Numbered from the stretch's first letter, positions 1 to 6,638 are shown. The stretch is DNA of 12,540 nucleotides from an uncultured Faecalibacterium sp. (GCA_934525405.1 CAKSZF010000042.1:1-12540); one strand, 5' to 3'. Notes: generated from the sequence alone by a model not told the origin. Numbers and translations: made by a program.

Positions 1-55
1 GAGGAACCGACCGGGGCGTTACCCGGGGAGGGCGTTCCCGGAGAGGTGAGTGGAT

Positions 56-1228
56 ATGGCACAGGAAAAGCGTGATTATTACGAAGTGCTGGGGGTATCC
101 AAGGGCGCAAGCGATGCCGAGATCAAAAAGGCATACCGCAAGCTTGCCATGAAGTACCACCCGGACTATAACCCCGGCGATAAGGACGCCGAGGCAAAGT
201 TCAAGGAGATCAACGAGGCAAACGAGGTGCTTTCGGACCCGAAAAAGCGCCAGCTGTACGACCAGTACGGCTTTGCCGGTGTTGACCCCACTTATGCAGC
301 ACAGAACGGCGGCGGCCCCGGCGGCTTTGGCGGTTTTGGCGGCGACGGTGTGGATCTGGGCGACATCTTTGGCGATATCTTCGGCGGCGGCTTTGGCGGC
401 TTCGGCGGCTCGTCCCGTCAGGCAAACCCCAACGCCCCCCGCAAGGGTCAGGACATCCGGGTGCGCATCACCCTGAGTTTTGACGAGGCCGTGCACGGCT
501 GCAAGAAGAACATCACCATCACCCGTCAGCAGGAGTGCACCGAGTGCCACGGCTCCGGCTGTGCCGCCGGCAGCAGCCCCGAGACCTGCCCGGATTGCGG
601 CGGACGCGGCTTTGTCATCCGCCAGCAGCGCACCCCCTTTGGCGTGATGCAGACCCAGCAGCCCTGCTCCCGCTGCGGCGGCAAGGGCAAGCTGGTAAAG
701 AACCCCTGCAAGGTCTGCCACGGCAGCGGCAAGGTGGCTACCAAAAAGACGCTGGAGGTGTCCATCCCCATGGGCATCGACGACGACCAGAGCTTTGCAC
801 TGCGCGGCATGGGCGATGCCGGTACCAACGGCGGCCCCGCCGGTGATGTCATCGTCATGGTCACCGTGCGCCCCAGCGAGGTGTTCCAGCGCGACGGCTA
901 CGATGTGTGGGTCACCGTGCCCATCACTTACAGTCAGGCTGTGCTGGGCGACAGCGTCACCGTGCCCTCCATTGACGGCAAGGTGGAGTACACCGTGCCC
1001 GAGGGCACCCAGAGCGGCACCACCTTCCGCCTGCGCGGCAAGGGCATCCAGTACCTGAACGGCCGTGGCCGCGGCGATATGTATGTCAAGTGCGAGGTGG
1101 AGATTCCCAAAAAGCTGAGCAAGGCGCAGCGCGATGCCCTGAAGAAATTTGAGGGCACGTTGAAGGAAGAAAACTACGAAAAGCGTAAGGGCTTCTTCAA
1201 AAAGCTGAAGGATATGTTCAACGCATAA
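56..1228 (+). CDS. dnaJ: Chaperone protein DnaJ (Hsp40)
   Basis: Co-chaperone that delivers unfolded clients to DnaK and stimulates its ATPase in the cytoplasm. The 390-residue product has the complete type I layout: a J domain (about residues 5-70) with the HPD motif at 35-37, a Gly/Phe-rich linker (about 78-118), four CxxCxGxG zinc repeats starting at Cys161, Cys178, Cys204 and Cys218, and a C-terminal substrate-binding region. The length is normal for the family. I chose the ATG at 56 because the protein then begins [13 protein letters not shown], typical of DnaJ, with AGGTG at 44-48 as ribosome site; a GTG six bases upstream (50) lies against that site and is less likely. A strong terminator follows directly, so this is the last gene of its unit. 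dnaK would usually lie upstream, outside the window. Confidence 0.97.
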   Translation: MAQEKRDYYEVLGVSKGASDAEIKKAYRKLAMKYHPDYNPGDKDAEAKFKEINEANEVLSDPKKRQLYDQYGFAGVDPTYAAQNGGGPGGFGGFGGDGVDLGDIFGDIFGGGFGGFGGSSRQANPNAPRKGQDIRVRITLSFDEAVHGCKKNITITRQQECTECHGSGCAAGSSPETCPDCGGRGFVIRQQRTPFGVMQTQQPCSRCGGKGKLVKNPCKVCHGSGKVATKKTLEVSIPMGIDDDQSFALRGMGDAGTNGGPAGDVIVMVTVRPSEVFQRDGYDVWVTVPITYSQAVLGDSVTVPSIDGKVEYTVPEGTQSGTTFRLRGKGIQYLNGRGRGDMYVKCEVEIPKKLSKAQRDALKKFEGTLKEENYEKRKGFFKKLKDMFNA

Positions 1229-1234
1229 GGTATG

Positions 1235-1282
1235 AAATCCCCTGAGCTGCCGGGAACAGCAGTTCAGGGGATTTTTGTTTTT
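1235..1282 (+). terminator. Rho-independent terminator of dnaJ
   Basis: A 16-bp stem (AAATCCCCTGAGCTGC at 1235-1250 with 1259-1274, one G-T wobble) and an 8-base loop is followed by the T-rich tract ATTTTTGTTTTT. It starts seven bases after the dnaJ stop codon. The next promoter begins immediately behind it. Confidence 0.9.
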
Positions 1283-1283
1283 G

Positions 1284-1312
1284 TTGAAAATCTACACAGA
1301 ATCGAGTATAAT
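1284..1312 (+). promoter_or_regulatory. Sigma-A promoter of the GNAT cassette
   Basis: TTGAAA at 1284-1289 and a perfect TATAAT at 1307-1312 are separated by exactly 17 bases. Transcription would start near 1319, so an in-frame ATG at 1320 cannot be the translation start; the ATG at 1356 with its own ribosome site is preferred. This strong vegetative promoter sets the two small genes downstream apart from dnaJ. Confidence 0.82.
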
Positions 1313-1355
1313 ATAACTGATGATTCGGGACGTCGCATTTGGGAAAGAGGTTTAT

Positions 1356-1874
1356 ATGGCAAGGTTTATACCGTTTATTCTGAAAACAGATGATGAACAG
1401 AAAATAGGTGTGAGGATCACACGCATGAAAAAAGCAGATGCGGCACAGACGGAAAAAGAGCCTGTATGGCAGACGAGTTGGATGTCTGCCTATATCCAGA
1501 AGGATGCTTTTGAAAAGTATGCGTTAAAAACAACGGATGGCGAATTGGTTGCACTGGCAGCGTATGAAATACTGGAAAATGATGTGATGGTGCACATCAC
1601 CTATATTGAAAGCCAGCCGGAAAGCAACCCGACAATTGTTGGTCATTCCAAAAGATATCAGGGAATCGGACGGGTTTTGATTGCCTACGGTATCAAGCTG
1701 TCGATCGATCATGGATGTGGCGGGACGGTCACATTTGAAGCAAAGGTTCCGGAATTGGCAGAACACTATATCCGGGATTATGGCGCGTGCCCACTGCCGA
1801 GTTTTGGCGGAGCGCCGCGTTATGAACTGTCTGGCGAGGCGGCTATGAATATCTTTGTGACGTATTTGAAGTGA
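1356..1874 (+). CDS. GNAT-family N-acetyltransferase
   Basis: Predicted acetyl-CoA-dependent acyltransferase of 172 residues; the acceptor is unknown. The GNAT signature is at residues 100-105 (RYQGIG, the R-x-x-G-x-G pyrophosphate-binding loop), followed by a helix (VLIAYGIKLSIDHG), a strand (GTVTFEAKV) and the C-terminal AEHYIRDYGA block typical of the fold. The start at 1356 follows AAAGAGG at 1343-1349. The gene is clearly A+T-richer than its neighbours (26 of 60 bases are G or C in 1501-1560), which suggests a different origin. The stop lies 10 bases before the next gene, whose ribosome site overlaps this gene's end, so the two are probably translated together. A toxin of the TacT/AtaT kind is possible, but the small partner is downstream and does not look like a ribbon-helix-helix antitoxin. 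Confidence 0.8.
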   Translation: MARFIPFILKTDDEQKIGVRITRMKKADAAQTEKEPVWQTSWMSAYIQKDAFEKYALKTTDGELVALAAYEILENDVMVHITYIESQPESNPTIVGHSKRYQGIGRVLIAYGIKLSIDHGCGGTVTFEAKVPELAEHYIRDYGACPLPSFGGAPRYELSGEAAMNIFVTYLK

Positions 1875-1884
1875 GGTGTTTTCG

Positions 1885-2109
1885 ATGGATGCAAAAGAGT
1901 ATTTCCAGCGTGACCCGGAACGGGAGGCGTTTTATCGCACGTTTTATCAGATTTGTCGCCGTTTCAATGTTACATGGTCTACGGCAACGCCGGAGGTCAG
2001 AGCCTTTGTGGAGGAAGCGACCCGTGTGACCTACGAACAGGAGAAAGCACAGCGCAGCGGGCTTTCGCCCAATACAGTAAAACCATTTTTTGGAGATACC
2101 GCTTGCTGA
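1885..2109 (+). CDS. Small hypothetical protein, partner of the GNAT gene
   Basis: A 74-residue soluble protein that I do not recognise. It is charged and probably mostly helical (MDAKEYFQRDPEREAFYRTF, then a second amphipathic stretch around TPEVRAFVEEATRVTYEQEK), with no signal peptide or membrane segment and a Cys as the last residue. The ATG at 1885 has GAGGTG at 1873-1878, overlapping the stop of the GNAT gene; a GTG at 1876 is part of that ribosome site and is rejected. Tight coupling to the acetyltransferase suggests a shared task, for example an inhibitor, adaptor or substrate, which is inference only. A terminator follows about 45 bases later. Confidence 0.72.
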   Translation: MDAKEYFQRDPEREAFYRTFYQICRRFNVTWSTATPEVRAFVEEATRVTYEQEKAQRSGLSPNTVKPFFGDTAC

Positions 2110-2152
2110 AAAAAAGGCACGATACCCGGGTTGATTGTATTATAAAAAAACC

Positions 2153-2192
2153 AAACGGCGGCGCGTTCCATCGGAACGTGCCGCCGTTTTTT
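2153..2192 (+). terminator. Terminator of the GNAT cassette
   Basis: The stem AAACGGCGGC-G-CGTTCC at 2153-2169 pairs with GGAACG-T-GCCGCCGTTT at 2173-2189, with one mismatch and a 3-base loop, and ends in six T at 2187-2192. An A-run on the left (2144-2150) means it may also act on the minus strand. Confidence 0.88.
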
Positions 2193-2212
2193 GCGTTTGA
2201 AACCACAAAAAC

Positions 2213-2248
2213 AGCGGAGGCGCTGCCCTTTCGGGCAGCGCCTCCGCT
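2213..2248 (-). terminator. Terminator of the double-glycine peptide operon
   Basis: A perfect 16-bp stem (2213-2228 with 2233-2248) with a TTTC loop on the plus strand. Read on the minus strand it lies about 50 bases after the stop of the second peptide gene and is followed by GTTTTTG. A T-rich stretch on the plus-strand side could make it work in both directions. Confidence 0.82.
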
Positions 2249-2297
2249 TGCTTTGTTCTTTGGTCTACTCCGAGCCAGTCTTATGAGATAAGATGGG

Positions 2298-2627
2298 TCA
2301 GAGCAGGACGATCGCTGCGTTGATGATCAGGCCGACACCGGTAGCGGAAACGCCGATCACATAAGCGGTGCAGGCGATGTCACGAAGTGCATTAGCTGTG
2401 CTCTTCTCCATATCGGCAGCCAGAGCATCCAGACCCTTCTCGGTCCAGGTGGTGGGGTTCTTACGGCGGTAGTCGCGGACAGCGGTCACGCCTCTGAACC
2501 AGCCATACGGAGGAATCAGCCAGCACAGCAATGCTTCGGACATCGTAGCATTGGCGCCGCCTTCGGTGTAGGTCATCTCTTCAGTGGACAGGACGTTGTA
2601 ATACGCGGGCATCATCATTTTTTCCAT
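2298..2627 (-). CDS. Bacteriocin-like protein with double-glycine leader (second of pair)
   Basis: A 109-residue precursor. Residues 1-24 are a double-glycine leader ending VLSTEEMTYTEGG, with Leu-Ser at -12/-11, Glu-Met at -8/-7 and Gly-Gly at -2/-1, as in leaders cut and exported by C39-peptidase ABC transporters. The 85-residue core has a short hydrophobic segment (about 31-45), a charged middle and a hydrophobic C-terminus (about 84-109, ending IINAAIVLL). It shares with the neighbouring gene 17 of 24 leader residues and the motif D-A-x-x-A-D-M-x-K-S-x-x-N-x-x-R-D (67-83). The ribosome site AAAAGGAG lies 7 bases before the ATG. Known families with such leaders are class II bacteriocins and pheromones. 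I do not recognise the core family, so antimicrobial activity is an inference. Confidence 0.78.
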   Translation of the reverse strand: MEKMMMPAYYNVLSTEEMTYTEGGANATMSEALLCWLIPPYGWFRGVTAVRDYRRKNPTTWTEKGLDALAADMEKSTANALRDIACTAYVIGVSATGVGLIINAAIVLL

Positions 2628-2661
2628 AACAATACTCCTTTTAAAACAAAGCTATCCAAAA

Positions 2662-2698
2662 CGGTGTATCCAACGCACACCGCTTTATCTGAATAAAG
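2662..2698 (-). other. Paired small hairpins between the two peptide genes
   Basis: In the 75-base spacer there are two adjacent inverted repeats: CGGTGT/ACACCG (2662-2667, 2677-2682) and CTTTAT/ATAAAG (2683-2688, 2693-2698, loop of four). They would form in the shared transcript just after the first stop codon. They could slow decay or partly terminate and so set the ratio of the two products; this is inference. Confidence 0.4.
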
Positions 2699-2702
2699 GG
2701 GG

Positions 2703-3056
2703 TCAGCGCGCAATCAGCAGAATGGCGCTCAAGGGAGCCAGTGCCACTATCATCGTAGTGGAAACGGCGTCCCGCACAAAGTTGCCGGCAGACTTGCCCA
2801 TATCGGCAACAATGGCATCGGTGGCACGACCCATCACGGTAAAGAAGTTACCGTCCTTGTTGCCGTCCTGCTGCAGCCAGGTGCGTGCCTGTTTGATGCC
2901 CCAGATATAGCTGGAGGCCAACACCACAGCGCCTACGACTGTTGCGGCAGTGGAGACAAGGCCGACAGCACCATCTACCGCGCCGCCGCCGGTGGTATAG
3001 GTCATTTCTTCGCTGGAAAGTACCGCATAATCTGCGGGATAATTCATCTTATTCAT
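2703..3056 (-). CDS. Bacteriocin-like protein with double-glycine leader (first of pair)
   Basis: A 117-residue precursor. Its 24-residue leader ends VLSSEEMTYTTGG, so cleavage would leave a 93-residue core starting GAVDGAVGLV. The core has a hydrophobic segment (about 31-53, glycine- and valine-rich), a polar loop with several charges (54-79), the module D-A-x-x-A-D-M-x-K-S-x-x-N-x-x-R-D at 80-96, and a hydrophobic tail (97-116). The start at 3056 is chosen because AAAGGAG lies 8 bases upstream and the leader length then equals that of the sister gene; an in-frame ATG 13 codons upstream precedes the ribosome site and is rejected. No Cys is present, so neither lanthionine nor disulfide formation is possible in this core. 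It is probably the first gene of a two-gene operon. The function is inferred from the leader only. Confidence 0.8.
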   Translation of the reverse strand: MNKMNYPADYAVLSSEEMTYTTGGGAVDGAVGLVSTAATVVGAVVLASSYIWGIKQARTWLQQDGNKDGNFFTVMGRATDAIVADMGKSAGNFVRDAVSTTMIVALAPLSAILLIAR

Positions 3057-3152
3057 CTTCAATACTCCTTTTTTTAGGGAAATGCCGCATTGCATCCCGA
3101 TCCCTCAGCGTCTGTACCCAAAGGCTGATAGAGCATTGTTCTCTATATCACC

Positions 3153-3181
3153 ATTCTACAACAGTAGTTGGATTTTATCAA
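3153..3181 (-). promoter_or_regulatory. Sigma-A promoter of the double-glycine peptide operon
   Basis: On the minus strand TTGATA (3181-3176) and TAGAAT (3158-3153) are spaced by 17 bases. This places the transcript start near 3146 and leaves an untranslated leader of about 90 bases. The spacer contains the interlocking inverted repeats CAAC-TACT-GTTG and CTAC-TGTT-GTAG, a possible regulator site, though the arms are only 4 bp. Confidence 0.7.
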
Positions 3182-3221
3182 GGGGTTTTGGTGCATCTGT
3201 GCAAAAACTGGCGGGACGCAT

Positions 3222-3265
3222 GAAATTATCTCAATAAATTTGTGAAAATAGACTGCAATAATTTC
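3222..3265. repeat. Inverted repeat after the DHHW gene
   Basis: GAAATTAT at 3222-3229 and its exact reverse complement ATAATTTC at 3258-3265 flank 28 A+T-rich bases. It lies 15 bases downstream of the DHHW stop on the minus strand. There is no T-run after it, so it is a weak candidate for a transcript end. Nothing else was found in 3182-3279. Confidence 0.35.
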
Positions 3266-3279
3266 GGTATTCGGTTATT

Positions 3280-4452
3280 TTACCCCGTCACCCCGGCGCG
3301 GTAGAGGTAGGGGTCGCTCTTGAAGCTGTCGAAATTGTACAGCACAAGGATCTGGTCGTAGCTGTTATCGGCGATCAGCTTGTCCAAGCCGTAGTTGTAG
3401 TTGCGGAAATCCACCACGTCAATGTCGGCGTAGTTGGCGGTCAGGTAGGGCACAAAGCAGTTGGCATAGCTGTCCTTGATGACAAGGATGCGCCCGCTGC
3501 CATTGCCCTGCACCCGGCTTAAACCGTTGTTGCCGTGCAGGAACATAGCGTACTTGTCGTAGACGGAAAGCTTCTCCGTGTCGTACAGGCCGGTGGTCTG
3601 TCCCTCTGTGGGCTGGCCTGCCGCCGTCACGTTCCATACCGTCAGGGTGTTGTCAAGGTCGTAGTAGGTGATCACGTCCGGCACGGCGTTCCATGTGCGT
3701 GCCTTGGCGTAGTGGGTGCCGTAAAAGCCGTCGGCTGTCAGTGCAGTGTGGGCGGCGGTGTCAAAGGGGGTCAGGCCAAGGGCATCGCACAACTGACTGT
3801 AAGCGTAGTAGGCGCCAAGGCTTGTCCAGTGGTGGTCGGTGCGGTAGTAAATATATTCGCTCTTGTGGGCGGTAAGGGTCTGGCGCACGTCCACAAAGCT
3901 GCCGCCCGCCGCCTGCACCGCAGCGGAAAGCTGGTCAAGGTAGCCGTCCTCGTCCAACAGAGGGGCGTTGGCGGGCACGTTCTCCTTGTAGATATCGCTG
4001 GCAGCCGGTGCCAGCAGCACATTCACCTTGCCCGGGTAGCGCTGGCACAGGCTGGTGAGTGCTGCGGTGTTTTTGGGCAGGGTGCGCTCCTCGCTGGAAA
4101 GCAGCCCGTAGGTGCGGGGGAACATCATGTGCTCCTTGCCCAGCAGGATGCCGCCGTTCTGCTGCTTTTGCAGCAGGGTGGTCTCCACTACGCTCTGCAG
4201 GCTAATCCACTGGTCACGCCCCGCCACCTGATCCTTGACGTATTTGGTGTAGGCGGTAAAGTAGCTGTTCAGCCCCTTGGCGGTGAACTGGGTCAGCGCC
4301 GGGCGCTGGCTCAGGGTGGTGTTCTCCAGCTCGCTGTAACTGCGGTCTGGGGTGACCATATCCAGCGCGAACAGCCCGATAAAGAACAGGCTGAACACCA
4401 CCAGCACCGGGTAATGCAAAAGGGAGGAGGTCTTTTTTTCGTGTTTGGACAT
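3280..4452 (-). CDS. DHHW family protein (AlgX/AlgJ-like), polymer O-acylation partner
   Basis: A 390-residue membrane-anchored protein with one N-terminal helix (about 14-31) and an extracellular domain. The family signature DHHW is at 206-209 (RTDHHWTSLGAYYAY), and a second conserved block IKDSYANCF is near 325-333, supplying the Ser and Asp expected in an SGNH-like acyltransferase/esterase. In related alginate and surface-polysaccharide systems such proteins take acyl groups passed across the membrane by an MBOAT protein and place them on the polymer. Here the MBOAT gene ends 12 bases upstream, and its TAA stop adjoins this gene's GGAGG, so the two are surely co-transcribed. The acceptor polymer cannot be read from the sequence. 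No convincing terminator follows. Confidence 0.88.
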   Translation of the reverse strand: MSKHEKKTSSLLHYPVLVVFSLFFIGLFALDMVTPDRSYSELENTTLSQRPALTQFTAKGLNSYFTAYTKYVKDQVAGRDQWISLQSVVETTLLQKQQNGGILLGKEHMMFPRTYGLLSSEERTLPKNTAALTSLCQRYPGKVNVLLAPAASDIYKENVPANAPLLDEDGYLDQLSAAVQAAGGSFVDVRQTLTAHKSEYIYYRTDHHWTSLGAYYAYSQLCDALGLTPFDTAAHTALTADGFYGTHYAKARTWNAVPDVITYYDLDNTLTVWNVTAAGQPTEGQTTGLYDTEKLSVYDKYAMFLHGNNGLSRVQGNGSGRILVIKDSYANCFVPYLTANYADIDVVDFRNYNYGLDKLIADNSYDQILVLYNFDSFKSDPYLYRAGVTG

Positions 4453-4464
4453 CTTCCCGCCTCC

Positions 4465-5883
4465 TTAAAAGTTAAAATACAGGAACGGGCTGTTGGTGCT
4501 GCCCACCACATAGGCGGTGGAGACCACCAGCAGCGTCAGGATGGCGGCGCAGCGGGTGACTGCGTTCTTGCGCAGCACATCCCACAGCTTTTCGATCAGC
4601 GGGGTGCAGCACACCACGCTTACCGCCAGCAGCACGCCGTAATTCCGCAGGAAATACAGTGGCGACACCCCGCCGGAGGGGATAAAAAGTTTCTGGAACA
4701 GCAGCCCGAAGGACACGCCGGTGTCGTTGCCCACGAACATCGCCCAGCCTACCACCACGAGGAACAGGGTGTAGAGATGCGGCCACACCCTGCCCTTTTT
4801 CAGGTAGGGCAGCAGGAACAGCTTTTCGGCCGCCAGCAGCACAAAGTAGTAAAGACCCCAGCAGATAAAGTTCCAGTTCGCGCCGTGCCAGATGCCGGTG
4901 AGCAGCTCCACGATGAACAGGTTCAAGATCTGCCGCTTGAGCCCCTTGCGGTTGCCGCCCAGCGGGATATACACATACTCGCGGAACCAGCCGGACAGGG
5001 TCATGTGCCAGCGCCGCCAGAACTCGGTGATGGAAGCGGAGATATAGGGGTAGTTGAAGTTTGCAGGGAAGTCGAAGCCCAGCATCTTGCCCATGCCGAT
5101 GCCCATCAGGGAGTAGCCGGAGAAATCGAAGTACAGCTGTAAGCTGTATGCGATGATGCCCAGCCACACCAGCGGGGTGGAAGCGTTTGCCAGACCCACA
5201 AAGGTGGTGGAAGGGCTGTCGGCTACTCCGATGATATCCGTCCACAATGCGCCTACGGCGTCCGCCAGCAGCACCTTTTTGGCAAGACCGAAGGTGAACA
5301 GGGTCATGCCCTCTTCGATTTGCTTGAGGTTATAGCGATGCTTGTAAACGTGCAGCTGGTCGGAGACGTCCCGGTACTTGACGATAGGCCCCGCGATGAG
5401 CTGCGGGAACATGACCACATAAGCGCCGAAGTCGATGATATTGCGCTCGGCTTTTACATCCCGGCGGTAGACGTCGATGGAGTAGGAAAGGGTCTGGAAG
5501 GTGTAGAAGCTGATGCCCAGCGGCAGCGTGCCGATGCCCTGAATTTCGGCAAAGGCGGTGCCCAGCAGGGCGTTTGCGCTGCGCAGCACAAAGTTTGCGT
5601 ACTTGAAGTAGAACAGCATCCCTAAGCTGCCAATGAGCGCCACCAGCAGAAAGAAGCGGCGCAGCGCGGGTTTTGCATCGAAATGCTCGATGGCAAGGCC
5701 GCTGAGGTAGTTGATGAGGATAAGCGCCACCATGACCGGGAAAAAGCGCACTTCGCCCCAGCAGTAGAACACCAGACTGCACAAAAACAGCACAGTGTTT
5801 TTCAGTTTTGCGGGGGCAAGATAGTACAGCGCCAGCGTGATGGGCAAAAAACGGAACAGGAAGATGATGGTGCTGAAAACCAA
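4465..5883 (-). CDS. MBOAT family O-acyltransferase (AlgI-like)
   Basis: A 472-residue polytopic membrane enzyme that carries acyl (usually acetyl) groups from a cytoplasmic donor to the outer face of the membrane. Family blocks are clear: PLGISFYTFQTLSYSIDVYR, FPQLIAGPIVKY, YFDFSGYSLMGIGMGKMLGF, FWRRWHMTLSGWFREYVYIP with His293, and TGIWHGANWNF with His333, the invariant histidine. I chose a TTG start at 5883: GGAGG lies 8 bases upstream and the protein then begins VFSTIIFLFRFLPITLALYY as in AlgI relatives. An in-frame ATG 26 codons upstream has no ribosome site and would add a non-family segment. It forms a two-gene operon with the DHHW protein downstream. Confidence 0.92.
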   Translation of the reverse strand: MVFSTIIFLFRFLPITLALYYLAPAKLKNTVLFLCSLVFYCWGEVRFFPVMVALILINYLSGLAIEHFDAKPALRRFFLLVALIGSLGMLFYFKYANFVLRSANALLGTAFAEIQGIGTLPLGISFYTFQTLSYSIDVYRRDVKAERNIIDFGAYVVMFPQLIAGPIVKYRDVSDQLHVYKHRYNLKQIEEGMTLFTFGLAKKVLLADAVGALWTDIIGVADSPSTTFVGLANASTPLVWLGIIAYSLQLYFDFSGYSLMGIGMGKMLGFDFPANFNYPYISASITEFWRRWHMTLSGWFREYVYIPLGGNRKGLKRQILNLFIVELLTGIWHGANWNFICWGLYYFVLLAAEKLFLLPYLKKGRVWPHLYTLFLVVVGWAMFVGNDTGVSFGLLFQKLFIPSGGVSPLYFLRNYGVLLAVSVVCCTPLIEKLWDVLRKNAVTRCAAILTLLVVSTAYVVGSTNSPFLYFNF

Positions 5884-5926
5884 GGGGTCAGCCTCCTTTT
5901 TTACACAGGATGAAAGGGAAATCCAG

Positions 5927-6014
5927 CCTTCCCCCGGCCGGGGGAAGGTGGCATGACGCAAAGCGGCATGACGGATGAGGGCGCAGCTTCAGCAGAAATC
6001 CCCCTCATCAGGGG
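5927..6014. repeat. REP-like palindromic intergenic element
   Basis: The element begins with a perfect 22-base palindrome (5927-5948, core CCCCCGGCCGGGGG). The 9-mer GGCATGACG follows twice (5950-5958, 5965-5973). GATGAGGG (5974-5981) is mirrored by CCCTCATC (6002-6009), and a small hairpin CCCCT-CATC-AGGGG sits at 6001-6014. From memory, CCTTCCCCC...GGGGGAAGG followed by GATGAGGG recurs between genes of many gut Clostridia, so this is probably a dispersed non-coding repeat; one copy alone cannot prove it. It fills the gap upstream of the MBOAT gene, and no clear promoter for that gene was seen there. Confidence 0.55.
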
Positions 6015-6023
6015 CTTTCTACT

Positions 6024-6055
6024 GAAAAAAGCCGATGCCGCAGATGGCACCGGCT
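6024..6055 (-). terminator. Terminator of the DUF4358 lipoprotein gene
   Basis: On the minus strand AGCCGGTGCC (6055-6046) pairs with GGCATCGGCT (6039-6030), one G-T wobble and a 6-base loop, and runs straight into six T (6030-6025). It begins 13 bases after the stop codon. Confidence 0.87.
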
Positions 6056-6068
6056 CAGAAGGTCAGAT

Positions 6069-6638
6069 TCAGCTGTTCAGGGCGCTGTCCACAGCACTGT
6101 TCAGGTCTGCGGTGCACGCGTTGGAGGCAATCACCATGACCACACGGTCGCCCTTGGAGGAGATGATGGCGTTTTCCACGTTGCTCTGTGCCTGTGCAAA
6201 CTCGGCGTAGTTGCCGTAGAAAGCCACCTGATCCTGCTTGTAGCTTTCCAGCGCAGTCACCACGTCCTGTGCCTTGCCGGAAGCGGTCTCCACCACCAGC
6301 ACAAGGCCGGCATCGCCGTTGTCGTTGCTCTTCACGCCCTTGTAGCTGGCAACGTCCTCGGCCTTCAGGCCGAAGTCGTACTGGATATTCATGGCAGTGA
6401 TCTCGAACTGGTTGGAGATGGGGTCGGCAGCCAGCAGACCTTCCATGGCGCTGTCCAGCTCGGCAGTGCCGTTTTCAGCGGTATCCGCCGCCGGAGAAGC
6501 AGCATCGGAGACCGGCGCAGAGGCGGAGGCGCTGGATACAGAAGAAGCCGCGGAAGAAGCGCTGCCGCCGCAGCCGGTCAGGGCAACAGCCAGCACGGCG
6601 CTGACGGCGATCACAGAGAGTTTTGTGCGGTTTATCAT
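6069..6638 (-). CDS. DUF4358 domain lipoprotein
   Basis: A 189-residue exported lipoprotein. A basic start and hydrophobic stretch lead to the lipobox LTGC with Cys23 as lipid-attachment site, then a Ser/Ala-rich linker (about 26-60). The rest matches DUF4358: ADPISNQFEITAMNIQYDFG, then the GLVLVVETASGKAQDVVTAL block, a helical YKQDQVAFYGNYAEFAQAQS stretch and KGDRVVMVIASN. Its biochemical role is unknown. The ATG at 6638 has AGAAGGA upstream; a longer in-frame start would bury the signal peptide and is rejected. The gene has its own promoter and terminator. From general knowledge DUF4358 genes are often seen near MBOAT/DHHW genes in Clostridia, and that neighbourhood is present here on the same strand. 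Confidence 0.87.
   Translation of the reverse strand: MINRTKLSVIAVSAVLAVALTGCGGSASSAASSVSSASASAPVSDAASPAADTAENGTAELDSAMEGLLAADPISNQFEITAMNIQYDFGLKAEDVASYKGVKSNDNGDAGLVLVVETASGKAQDVVTALESYKQDQVAFYGNYAEFAQAQSNVENAIISSKGDRVVMVIASNACTADLNSAVDSALNS

Noticed and set aside
1..49. Imperfect tandem repeat of GGCGTT-(A)CCCGG upstream of dnaJ
   Set aside because: Too short and too G+C-rich to separate from chance, and cut off by the window edge; no CIRCE or CtsR operator could be seen there.
1953..2291. A 112-codon plus-strand frame overlapping the 74-residue gene and running through both terminators
   Set aside because: It has no ribosome site and translates through two perfect hairpins; the shorter frame with GAGGTG is the real gene.
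3535..5142. Very long open frame on the plus strand, antisense to the DHHW and MBOAT genes (535 codons)
   Set aside because: Its product is compositionally odd (Val/Gly/His/Gln-rich), has no family match and crosses two genes with clear motifs on the other strand. Long antisense frames are expected in G+C-rich codon usage.
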